Shown: one piece after another, positions 31,693-39,542 of the stretch
Layout: each line of letters starts with the position of its first letter
How positions within the stretch are numbered: position 1 is the stretch's first letter
Origin: JAXGMV01 sp040772085
Lineage (GTDB): Bacteria > Chloroflexota > Anaerolineae > Anaerolineales > Anaerolineaceae
Direction: 5' to 3'
NCBI GenBank assembly: GCA_040772085.1
Contig: JAXGYU010000001.1
Coordinates: forward strand, 2,604,001 to 2,668,000
Length of the DNA stretch: 64,000 nt
The notes under the pieces: model-generated
Databases searched by the model: none
What the model was told of the DNA's origin: nothing
The model's input: only the letters and a program-made list of their open reading frames with translations
Program-made: the position numbers and the translations under genes

Positions 31693-32700
31693 ATGGCATT
31701 ATTCTCGCGTGAGCTAGGCATTGACCTGGGAACTAACAACATCGTCGTGACTGAGGGCAATCAGATTTTGCTCTCGGAGCCGACGGTCGTTGCCATTGTG
31801 ACCAACGAGATGAAGATGGTCGAATGGGGACAGGTCGCCAAGGATATGGACGGCAGGGTACCCGACACGATCGAAGTCGTCCGGCCGTTGCAGCATGGCG
31901 TTATTGCGGAATACGAAATCACCGAAAAGCTGATCGGATTCCTCGTCAAGAAGATCGTCGGCTCCATGCCCATTTTCAGACCACGGGTCATGATCACTGT
32001 GCCTTATGGCATCACGAGCGTTGAGACGCGCGCGGTGCATGAGGTCGGGCTCGGCGCGGGCTGCCGCGAAGTGTTGCTGATTCACGCGCCTCTGGCTGCC
32101 GCGATTGGCATCGACCTGCCGATCGGTTCACCGTCGGGCAATATGATCATCAGCCTCGGCGGCGGAACGCATCAGGCGGCAGTATTAGCCATGAATACCA
32201 TCGTGACAGCCGATTCCTCACGGACAGGCGGATTGGCGCTGGATGAGGCGATTATTGGATTTGTGCGCAAGAAATATGGCTTATTGATTGGCCAGCCAAC
32301 CGCCGAACAGTTGAAAATCCGGATCGGCGCCGCGGTACCGCAGGATGTCATCCAGGAAATGGAAATTCAGGGGCACGACCAGGTCTCCGGTCTTCCCCGA
32401 CCGTTGGTACTCAGCACATCTGACATCGTCGACGCGTTGCAGGAGCCTTTGGAAGAACTCGGAACGACTGCCCGACGGGTTCTGGAGAAGACACCGCCGG
32501 AACTGCTCTCGGATATTATCGACCGCGGCGTCGCTTTGTGCGGCGGTGGTTCGTTACTGCGTGGGATCGATAAATTCCTGACCAAATCGCTGGGCATTCC
32601 AGCTTATCTGGTGGACGAACCGCTGGCTTGTACCGCGCTAGGGGCAGCCCGAGCATTGGCTATGCGGGATGTTTACCGCCGCAGCCTCGTCAACGGCTGA
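31693..32700 (+). CDS. mreB: MreB-like actin homologue with altered active site
   Basis: A 335-residue actin-fold protein of normal MreB length. Phosphate-1 GIDLGTNNIVV and the adenosine motif LCGGGSLLRGID are retained. The catalytic segment that normally reads LIEEPMAAAIG is LIHAPLAAAIG (His131, Ala132), and phosphate-2, normally DIGGGTTE, is SLGGGTHQ (Ser154, His160). Both changes remove acids needed for ATP hydrolysis. Its ATG directly follows the atpC stop, so it belongs to the ATP synthase operon; no mreC or mreD follows. It probably binds nucleotide weakly or without turnover. The 3' end overlaps the convergent unknown gene by 63 bases. Confidence 0.88.
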   Translation: MALFSRELGIDLGTNNIVVTEGNQILLSEPTVVAIVTNEMKMVEWGQVAKDMDGRVPDTIEVVRPLQHGVIAEYEITEKLIGFLVKKIVGSMPIFRPRVMITVPYGITSVETRAVHEVGLGAGCREVLLIHAPLAAAIGIDLPIGSPSGNMIISLGGGTHQAAVLAMNTIVTADSSRTGGLALDEAIIGFVRKKYGLLIGQPTAEQLKIRIGAAVPQDVIQEMEIQGHDQVSGLPRPLVLSTSDIVDALQEPLEELGTTARRVLEKTPPELLSDIIDRGVALCGGGSLLRGIDKFLTKSLGIPAYLVDEPLACTALGAARALAMRDVYRRSLVNG

Positions 32701-34902
32701 TTTCGGTATAAATTCTGGATTGAATCTGATTTTTATCCGAGCCTCGACTGGAGGCTCAAATTTTATTCGCGCCAGACTGAAGCCCATCGGCATAAAGTGA
32801 CCGGATGGGTACTCAAAATTCGGGTCTTCACTGATTTCTCCGTGGAAAATGGGCGAATCGCTTGCGTTTACTTGGTCGAGTAAACTTGCGTTTTCAAGGG
32901 AGAAGTCCAGCAGGCGGGATCCGCCTTGATCATAAGCAAATTTGTCTGGTCCCGCACATGACAAGTGGTCATCTGGTACCCAGCGCATCGAGGAGAATAG
33001 CATGGCGGTGTCAGATGAGGCGCTGTGGTTTAGGTTTATGGTAGGGCCATCCGAAGTGAGCGAATAAGCGATGGGGTGACCGTCAGCGTCGTGAAAGATG
33101 AGCGTGCCTTCGGAGCTGATTTCAACCTGAACATTTTGTTTCAACAAGCCCGCAAACGAACCTGGCAGAAGCGCTGGATCCATCAGGTAATCGTCTTGCC
33201 GTACCCATGAATCCGGTGAGCCAAGCGCGCCGGTCACCTGAGTGTACGGGGCTGTCCATTGGGTGACCTCGTTTGCGGAACGATGGAACGCAGTCAGCAG
33301 CGTCCCATCACGCTGGTCGATGAAGAGCATATCTGTCTCGTTGGCCAGTATACAGTCCGTGCCATGTAAGCCGGTCCCGCAGCCCGCGTAGTTTTGAGGT
33401 GTGCTCGACCAATGGGCTGCGGCGATCAGTCGATTGACCTGCTCGAGCGCGCTCAGCTTCAGGAGCCAGAGATCTGGATCAACCTCAGGGTCGATCAGTC
33501 TGCTGTATGTTCGCCATGCCAGATCAGCAATGGGATTTCCGGGAAGAGAAATCAGGCCTGCCTTGACGGTCGCCAGATTGTCGAGCATGGCTGCTGGCAG
33601 CGGCGGCTGTTGCTGGCACAATATGTTGACACAGTTGACCTGACTACCGGTATCAAATGGCAGTGCTTTTATTTGCGTAAGAGAGTTAGCATCCAGAACT
33701 TGAATCCAGGGCATGCGGCGAACCTGTTCGAAGGCATACGGGACCACGGCCGAGTCTCCCCAGGTAGTCTCAGACAGATTGCCTCCCATAACCATCAAAT
33801 CATCCGGGTCATCATTCAAGGCGAGATTGACAAGATCTGCGAAGACTTCCGGGTTTACACCACGATGGGTTGCCTGCCATTCTCCTCGGCGCGTCGTACT
33901 ATCGGTTGCCGGCAGGGGAATGACGGTTGATCCATCCCACAGCCTGAGATGGTTTTGGTCTGGCAGCGCTCCGAACAGGTAGGCATCCTCTACTTCATTG
34001 GAGTTTGTGGCGGGTGCGAGAAAAAATTCTGAGGGATGCAGGGCTTCAGCTTGATCATTGTGGCGTAACTGATACTGCCATAAGGACTCTGAACGGGCAG
34101 TATTGGCTAGCGTGAGCAGCCCGCCGTCAAGCATCGACTGAATCACTTCTGTCTGACCGAGCGAATCAAGTGCCTGACGCTTGTGAGGCTCCGTCAGGTC
34201 AGTAATGAAGATGGGGATCCGTGACGTGTTCGCCGCAGACAAGAGTTGAAATAAGCCGTGCCGCTGTCCTAGCGGACCAGTATGAGCGCCATCCCAACTG
34301 CGCAGTAATTGCGCGGGTGTGCCAGTCTGCAAACCCGAATCGAAAACAAACAGCAGCTTGGCGGGGGATAGGTTTTTATTTTCGCTCAGAGGAAAGGAGA
34401 TTGCCTGCCTGTCCGCTTGACCTTGTCCATCCAGCCTGACTGTGATCTGCGCACCCGGCAGGTATGGGGCAAGGTCCTGAGGCAGGGTCAGTACGATAGA
34501 GTTAAGCAATTTGTCCACGGCGAACTTGGCGGTGCCATGATTAAGTTTTCCGCTGGCGAGATCAAGCATGGCGATTGGCTGTTCAGGCGCGCCGCGTCGT
34601 GGAAGATACGACACACTCAGCGTGCCTTGATCAGGATCGTTGAAAAAATCCAGGCGGATGGTTGCAGTGTCCTCACCCTCACGATAATAAGCCGCAAGGA
34701 TCTGAGAGACGCTCATTTGGCTATTAAATGCGTATAGTGACCGCGTATCCGACCATGTCCAGCCTTCAAATGGCTGCTTAAGGTCAATTTGCTCAGGCTG
34801 TTCGGAATTTTGAAGGCTTTTCATGGTCGCGGTCATCACTAGCAATGTCAGCCAGATTAATGCCGCAATCCACTTCGAAACCGCCTCCGATTTTGTCTGC
34901 AT
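32638..34902 (-). CDS. Large exported protein of unknown function
   Basis: A 754-residue protein with an N-terminal signal anchor (about residues 10-26, WIAALIWLTLLVMTAT). The rest is soluble and mixed, with few cysteines except CVNILCQQQ and a CSGCP C-terminus. I recognise no family. Segments such as FVFDSGLQTG, IPIFITDLTEP and DDLMVMGGNLSETTWG look like alternating alpha/beta units in the N-terminal half, and the C-terminal half looks beta-rich. A lectin or glycan-processing role is only a guess. No ribosome site is present: an extended -10 ends exactly six bases before the ATG. The 3' end runs 63 bases into mreB on the opposite strand. Confidence 0.78.
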   Translation of the reverse strand: MQTKSEAVSKWIAALIWLTLLVMTATMKSLQNSEQPEQIDLKQPFEGWTWSDTRSLYAFNSQMSVSQILAAYYREGEDTATIRLDFFNDPDQGTLSVSYLPRRGAPEQPIAMLDLASGKLNHGTAKFAVDKLLNSIVLTLPQDLAPYLPGAQITVRLDGQGQADRQAISFPLSENKNLSPAKLLFVFDSGLQTGTPAQLLRSWDGAHTGPLGQRHGLFQLLSAANTSRIPIFITDLTEPHKRQALDSLGQTEVIQSMLDGGLLTLANTARSESLWQYQLRHNDQAEALHPSEFFLAPATNSNEVEDAYLFGALPDQNHLRLWDGSTVIPLPATDSTTRRGEWQATHRGVNPEVFADLVNLALNDDPDDLMVMGGNLSETTWGDSAVVPYAFEQVRRMPWIQVLDANSLTQIKALPFDTGSQVNCVNILCQQQPPLPAAMLDNLATVKAGLISLPGNPIADLAWRTYSRLIDPEVDPDLWLLKLSALEQVNRLIAAAHWSSTPQNYAGCGTGLHGTDCILANETDMLFIDQRDGTLLTAFHRSANEVTQWTAPYTQVTGALGSPDSWVRQDDYLMDPALLPGSFAGLLKQNVQVEISSEGTLIFHDADGHPIAYSLTSDGPTINLNHSASSDTAMLFSSMRWVPDDHLSCAGPDKFAYDQGGSRLLDFSLENASLLDQVNASDSPIFHGEISEDPNFEYPSGHFMPMGFSLARIKFEPPVEARIKIRFNPEFIPKSAVDEAAAVNIPHSQCSGCP

Positions 34903-34908
34903 GTCCGA

Positions 34909-34917
34909 ATTCTAACA
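34909..34917 (-). promoter_or_regulatory. Extended -10 promoter predicting a leaderless mRNA for the unknown exported protein
   Basis: On minus: TGT, then TAGAAT, then six bases, then ATG at 34902. The predicted first base is the A of ATG. Confidence 0.6.
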
Positions 34918-34921
34918 AGAA

Positions 34922-34945
34922 ACCCGCCTTTCGCTGAAGGCGGGT
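34922..34945 (-). terminator. Terminator after the YugP-like gene
   Basis: A perfect 9-bp stem with a 6-base loop (34922-34930 with 34937-34945), with a T-rich tail on minus. The tail merges into the leaderless promoter of the next gene. Confidence 0.72.
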
Positions 34946-34971
34946 CTCCTGATTTAAATCTTAGCCAGCAA

Positions 34972-35676
34972 TTAATCGCGCCGCCGTCCCATCAACAGGA
35001 AGACGTAGTACAGAATGGTGGAGATCGACTGGACCGCGCCGGCAACATAGGTTAACGCCGCGGCGTCCAGCACTTTGTTCACGCCGTCCATTTCCTCCCC
35101 GGATACCAGACCGGACGTCGACAGATATGCTTTCGCTCTGGCCGAGGCATTGAATTCAACCGGCAAGGTGATGATCGAGAATAGCGCTGTCAGAGAGAAG
35201 AGCAGCAAGCCGGCCCAGGCGACACGAGTGCCGGTGGCTGATTGCATGAATAAGCCCACCATGAAAATGATCGGGCCGATCCAGCTGCCGATTTGAACGG
35301 CTGGAATGATCAATCCGCGCAACTTCAGCGCACTATATCCGGTAGCGTCCTGTAACGCGTGGCCGGCTTCATGAGCCGCTACCCCTGCGGCAGCGATGGA
35401 GGGCGTGCCGTAGACCGGCTCGCTCAACCGCAGCGTTTTCGACCGCGGATCATAGTGATCAGTTAGGGTGCCGCGGGTTGCCTCAATGGGCACATCGCGT
35501 AAATTATTGCTGTCAAGCATGCGCCGGGCAGCCTGTGCGCCGGTGACGCCGCTGTACGTGCGCACCTGCGAATACTTGCTGAAGGCAGACTTGACCTTAA
35601 ACTGTGCCCAAAGCCCCAGTAAAAGCGCTGGCAGCGCGAAAATCATGTAAAGTCCATAGCTTCCAGGTAATACCAT
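34972..35676 (-). CDS. yugP: YugP-like membrane zinc metallopeptidase
   Basis: A 234-residue protein with about four membrane helices. The zinc motif AHEAGH is at residues 101-106, after GTPSIAAAGVA. The family segment EFNASARAKAYL supplies the downstream acidic ligand region. It belongs to the zinc metallopeptidase family typified by YugP; physiological substrates are not established to my knowledge. AGGAG lies eight bases before the ATG. Length is typical. Confidence 0.9.
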   Translation of the reverse strand: MVLPGSYGLYMIFALPALLLGLWAQFKVKSAFSKYSQVRTYSGVTGAQAARRMLDSNNLRDVPIEATRGTLTDHYDPRSKTLRLSEPVYGTPSIAAAGVAAHEAGHALQDATGYSALKLRGLIIPAVQIGSWIGPIIFMVGLFMQSATGTRVAWAGLLLFSLTALFSIITLPVEFNASARAKAYLSTSGLVSGEEMDGVNKVLDAAALTYVAGAVQSISTILYYVFLLMGRRRD

Positions 35677-35784
35677 TCGAATTTCTCCTTTCTACTGCTA
35701 ATACTGCAACAATTTTATATGAATTGTATTAAGTTTCGCAAGAGATTAAATAAAAATAGGTGAAATTCAGCGAAAAACTTAGGC

Positions 35785-36411
35785 TCAATTGGCCCTGGTT
35801 GATCGCAGGCTGGTCTCTATCACAATCCGAACCATCTGGAGAAGCTGATCTTTTGTCACACCGCTCCTGTTAAGGGGCTCGAGTTGTTCGACGAGCGGGG
35901 GCAAATGGATAAAGCCGAATGGCACCGGTGCCGGGAGTTGGCCGACGTAGGTGAGACCCGTGAAGAAGATATGGTTGCACAGGTAGGCGCCGGCATGATT
36001 TGAGATTTTGACAGGTATTCCGGCGTTTAGCAGCCGATTGTGGATTCTCTTAATCGGCAGCAGCGTCCGCAAGGCGGGAGGCGCATTTTTGTCAATTGGT
36101 TTGTCCAGCCTTAGGACATCCTTGTTATCGGGCAGCAGACAATCATCCAGGTTGAGAGCGATGCGTTCCAGTTTGACCTCGTTCGTCTCCCAGCTTAGTC
36201 CGAAGGAGACTGCCAGATCAGGTTGGAAAGTTTCAAAGACGCGTTTCCATTTTTTGAAGGCGCCGGTGTAGGTCACATCCAGAATAGCAGTCCTGATTTG
36301 ATAACGTTTGAACAACTCAGGATCGGCTTCAACCCACTCCATCAGAGCTGCGGACGAATTCTTGCCATAGCCGCCAAAGTCTTCGAAACCTGTTAGTAAA
36401 ATGCATTTCAT
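35785..36411 (-). CDS. pcp: Pyroglutamyl-peptidase I (peptidase C15)
   Basis: A 208-residue cysteine peptidase that removes N-terminal pyroglutamate. The catalytic triad positions match family spacing: Glu82 in KLERIALN, Cys145 in SNHAGAYLCN and His169 in GFIHLPP. The N-terminal LLTGFEDFGG is also characteristic, with a one-residue variation from the common GFxPFGG. AGAGG lies six bases before the ATG. It is on the same strand as its neighbours but separated by gaps of 50-110 bases. Confidence 0.9.
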   Translation of the reverse strand: MKCILLTGFEDFGGYGKNSSAALMEWVEADPELFKRYQIRTAILDVTYTGAFKKWKRVFETFQPDLAVSFGLSWETNEVKLERIALNLDDCLLPDNKDVLRLDKPIDKNAPPALRTLLPIKRIHNRLLNAGIPVKISNHAGAYLCNHIFFTGLTYVGQLPAPVPFGFIHLPPLVEQLEPLNRSGVTKDQLLQMVRIVIETSLRSTRAN

Positions 36412-36465
36412 CGCGTGCCTCTATTGGGGGTGAAAGATGATTATTATGGGCAATGTTTTATCCTA

Positions 36466-36840
36466 TCACAGTACGTATGAGCTGATGAGCTGACAAAGTT
36501 GCGAGACGTTCGTACCGCGGGAAAATTCGAACTTCAACTTCCCGACGCCAGAGAACCATAATTCGAGCTCGGTATCAAGGTCAAAGGTGCCGGCTGTCTC
36601 GACAGAGAAGACCTGAATTTTCTTGTAAGGCATTGATGTGATATCGATCTTTTTACCCGTTAAGCCTTGCACATTGACCGCGATGATCCGGAAATTGGTG
36701 AAGATGATGCCATCGCGGATGGATTGAAAAGCGGCGATTGATTTTTCATTTTGCACGAATATCGGCGTGATCCTGTCATCAAAGGTGTTCAATGCCACGG
36801 GGTGGAGCTTGATCGTTCCGGCTTTGTCGAAGTCAATCAC
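36466..36840 (-). CDS. PH-domain protein (bacterial bPH type)
   Basis: A 124-residue single-domain protein. GIIFTNFRIIAVNVQG followed by KKIDITSMPYKKI and IQVFSVETAGTFDLDTEL matches the bacterial PH-domain pattern. Such small PH proteins form cytoplasmic oligomers, and their ligands are mostly unknown. The start is a GTG at 36840 with GGAGG nine bases upstream. Confidence 0.82.
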   Translation of the reverse strand: MIDFDKAGTIKLHPVALNTFDDRITPIFVQNEKSIAAFQSIRDGIIFTNFRIIAVNVQGLTGKKIDITSMPYKKIQVFSVETAGTFDLDTELELWFSGVGKLKFEFSRGTNVSQLCQLISSYVL

Positions 36841-36878
36841 TTGATAAATCCTCCCTGATTATGAGATTGAAAAGGGTG

Positions 36879-38699
36879 TTAATTCTTTGGTAATTGATAC
36901 TTCAAACCCGGCATGATACGCGGATGAAGGTCGCGAGGTTTGCCCGCGAGAGAGAAATCTTCCCGTTCGACTGTCAACCAGGGGCTGTAGTATGGATCTC
37001 CCTGGGCGAGCTCATCATGCCAAATGCTCTTGAATAAATTCCCTTCTTGCTCGAATTGGGCTATTTCTACCTTGCTGGTTGGATAACCACGCGTTTTTGA
37101 TTCATGGTGGTACAACATTGCATGAGGCGTCCAGACGATGAGGTAGCCGGCTTTACGGTATCTCAGGCACAGATCGACGTCATTGAACGAGAGTGCCAAC
37201 TCAGGATTTAACCCCCCGACTTTTTGGAAAACACTCTTTTTAGTCAAGAAACAGGCTCCAGTAACAGCCGAAAGGTTCTGGATCGCACTTAACCTTTGGT
37301 AGTATCCAAGAGTTTGAGATGGGTGATGTTTATGAGCATGGCCTGCAATTTTGGCAATGCCAAGAATGACACCACCGTGCTGGACTCTATCATCTAAGTA
37401 AAGTAATTTCGCTCCGACTGCTGCAACTTCTGGTCGTACAGCGTGTTCAAGCATCCGGTCTATCCAGTCTGGTGTTATAACGATGGTGTCGTTATTAAGG
37501 AGGAGAACTAATTCTGTCTCTGCTTTCTCAATAGCGAAGTTGTAGAGTGCAGAATAATTAAATGGCTCGTGATTGTAAGCTACGATTTGGATTCGCCGGT
37601 CGATCGTAAGGGATTCATAATACTGGAGTAGGTCTTTATCAGTGCTGTTATTTTCAATGATCAAGAGACGGTAGTTCGAGTAGGTCGTTTTGTTCAATAT
37701 CGAATCAATACACTGCCTCAGATCCAAAAGGTGATTATGGTTTGGAATAATAATGGTGAGCGGAGGATTAGTGTTATCAATTGAGCGTTGAATGTATGTG
37801 GTGGGTTCAGCAGCTTGCTTCACATCCCATTGATATCCAATTCTTTCCAGATGGTCAGTCAAGGCGCGAATTCCAGCCGCCGTTGCATAAGGCTTGTTAC
37901 CAGGACTGCTCGCCGTCGAAGTCTCGGTCATGCGCCAATGATACAAAATCATAGGGATATGAGCGACATTATGTGCGTTTTCTACACAACGAAGGATTAA
38001 ATCAAAATCTTGAGCACCTTCGAAACCTTCACGCAGCCAGCCAACCTGATCGCCAAGACTCTTCCTGATGACCAGGAAATGGCACATGTAATTACAAAAT
38101 CGGAGGAAATCAATAGAAAACGCGGACTTATAGAATGGTGATATGGAATAGCGGTTCGTGCTGGAGATTTTCGCTTCATCAGAATAAACAACATCAACAT
38201 TTGGTTGATGATTAATCGTCGATACAACCTCCAGCAGCGCATTGGAGGCTAATTCATCATCATGATCGAGGAAACCAATAAACTCTCCTGTAGCGTGTTG
38301 AATGGCGTGATTTGTATTTCCCGCAATACCAAAATTCTCGGTGAGCATGATAACTTTAATCCGCTTATCAGCTGACTTGATATCGTTGATGAAATGTAAT
38401 AACTCTTGATCGACAGGAGGTGCGACACTCAGGATTAATTCCCAATGGGGGTAGGACTGCCGAAGCACGCTGTTTATGGTTTTTTTAATTATTGTTTTCT
38501 CGGGTCGATAAACTGGTGTAACTAATGATATCGTTGGGGATTCTAAGAATTCCCGTTCTTTGTATCTTCTTTTCTCTAATTTGTGGTGGTAAAGGATAGC
38601 CAATAGCTTTAATCGTCTTTGCTGCCAAAGCGACCGATTGGCGATTAGTTTGCCGTAGGATGCGCGGTTCTTAATGAAAGACTTGATAGATTTCTTCAC
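36879..38699 (-). CDS. Tandem GT2 glycosyltransferase
   Basis: A 606-residue cytoplasmic protein with two family-2 domains. The first (about 55-270) starts ISLVTPVYRPE and has DHDDE as its metal/sugar motif. The second (about 317-560) starts LTIIIPNHNHL and ends with the acceptor-base region FNDVDLCLRYRKAG. Such tandem enzymes build rhamnan, O-antigen or other surface polysaccharides. The apparent start is a GTG at 38699. A TGA-TATACT extended -10 lies right at that start (38700-38708), which would put transcription inside the gene, so the true start is uncertain. The gene is visibly AT-richer than its neighbours and lies beside a tRNA gene, which suggests acquisition. Confidence 0.9.
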   Translation of the reverse strand: MKKSIKSFIKNRASYGKLIANRSLWQQRRLKLLAILYHHKLEKRRYKEREFLESPTISLVTPVYRPEKTIIKKTINSVLRQSYPHWELILSVAPPVDQELLHFINDIKSADKRIKVIMLTENFGIAGNTNHAIQHATGEFIGFLDHDDELASNALLEVVSTINHQPNVDVVYSDEAKISSTNRYSISPFYKSAFSIDFLRFCNYMCHFLVIRKSLGDQVGWLREGFEGAQDFDLILRCVENAHNVAHIPMILYHWRMTETSTASSPGNKPYATAAGIRALTDHLERIGYQWDVKQAAEPTTYIQRSIDNTNPPLTIIIPNHNHLLDLRQCIDSILNKTTYSNYRLLIIENNSTDKDLLQYYESLTIDRRIQIVAYNHEPFNYSALYNFAIEKAETELVLLLNNDTIVITPDWIDRMLEHAVRPEVAAVGAKLLYLDDRVQHGGVILGIAKIAGHAHKHHPSQTLGYYQRLSAIQNLSAVTGACFLTKKSVFQKVGGLNPELALSFNDVDLCLRYRKAGYLIVWTPHAMLYHHESKTRGYPTSKVEIAQFEQEGNLFKSIWHDELAQGDPYYSPWLTVEREDFSLAGKPRDLHPRIMPGLKYQLPKN

Positions 38700-38806
38700 A
38701 GTATATCAATGGGATCCGAGTCAAAATTTTCAATGCATGCTGCGAATGACCGAGAGATTCAGGAATTGTTAGTTCCAAGCTTATGATGCTCAACTGTTTA
38801 AGGGTG

Positions 38807-38878
38807 CGTCCCTGGGCAGACTCGAACTGCCGCTTCTGGCTCCGGAGGCCAGCGCTCTATCCACTGAGCTACAGGGAC
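38807..38878 (-). tRNA. tRNA-Arg (anticodon CCG)
   Basis: On minus: acceptor stem GTCCCTG with CAGGGAC and discriminator G, D arm GCTCAGTGGATAGAGC, anticodon stem-loop CTGGC-CTCCGGA-GCCAG (anticodon CCG, complement of 38843-38845), T arm GTTCGAGTC. CCA is not encoded. An extended -10 (TGG plus TAAAAT, complement of 38892-38899) lies upstream. The flank 38700-38806 is AT-rich and I see nothing else in it. Confidence 0.95.
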
Positions 38879-38891
38879 GGGTTGATGAATT

Positions 38892-38899
38892 ATTTTACC
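38892..38899 (-). promoter_or_regulatory. Extended -10 element for tRNA-Arg
   Basis: On minus, TGG plus TAAAAT, about 14 bases before the mature tRNA 5' end. The -35 is weak. Confidence 0.45.
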
Positions 38900-38918
38900 A
38901 TTATCCGCTGCTGACCGA

Positions 38919-39542
38919 CTAATTACTGAAATCGATCCGCGTGCGTCTGTAACGCGCGTCATGCGGATCGACCCCGAGCGCGTCAAGCACTTCCTCCGGT
39001 CTGCCGGTCGCCCCGGGTTTAGCAGAGAGGGTCATCAGCAATGCCACCGGGTCATTGGCAATGACCTCAATTTGATGAATCAGAGGGCGTAAGTCGTATG
39101 CTTTTCCCCTGCGGACCCGCGGCAAGTTTTCAGCCTCAAGCACGGCGGAAACCTGGTTGGTCAGCGTAATCACATCGCAATCGCCGAATAAGGTGACATG
39201 ATATTCACAGGCACTTGCCAAATTCTGCAACGCAGAATCTTTATCATCTGCAACCATCACAGAAGTTATCTCGATGCCAGGCTGAGGCGTGGAGATCAGG
39301 CGGGCTTGAATCTCGTCGAACGATATATCGTCATCAACCCAGAAATCAATCACCTCATGATCGCTCAGGAAACCCACCGGCAGCGGACAGGCAAGCTGAA
39401 TTTTCGGCTGCGGATGAAAGCCTTGGCTATACTTCACCGGAATGTTCGCGCGTCTAAGCAGCCGCTCCCAGACCTTCTGCATGTCGATCGTTCCGACATA
39501 GCGCAGCGCCTCGGTGATGCGATACGTCACCCGAAGCCTCAT
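38919..39542 (-). CDS. DUF2344 protein (radical SAM-associated)
   Basis: A 207-residue protein. The N-terminus, RVTYRITEALRYVGTIDMQ followed by RRANIPVKYSQGFHPQPKI, is the signature of DUF2344 proteins, which occur fused to or directly downstream of B12-type radical SAM enzymes. Its ATG overlaps the radical SAM stop codon (ATGA), so the two are translationally coupled. The molecular function is not established as far as I know; a tRNA or RNA modification role has been suggested by context in other genomes. Confidence 0.88.
   Translation of the reverse strand: MRLRVTYRITEALRYVGTIDMQKVWERLLRRANIPVKYSQGFHPQPKIQLACPLPVGFLSDHEVIDFWVDDDISFDEIQARLISTPQPGIEITSVMVADDKDSALQNLASACEYHVTLFGDCDVITLTNQVSAVLEAENLPRVRRGKAYDLRPLIHQIEVIANDPVALLMTLSAKPGATGRPEEVLDALGVDPHDARYRRTRIDFSN

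Noticed and set aside
38700..38708. Extended -10 (TGA-TATACT) at the glycosyltransferase start
   Set aside because: It would place transcription downstream of the only plausible start codon, so I treat it as chance unless the true start is internal.
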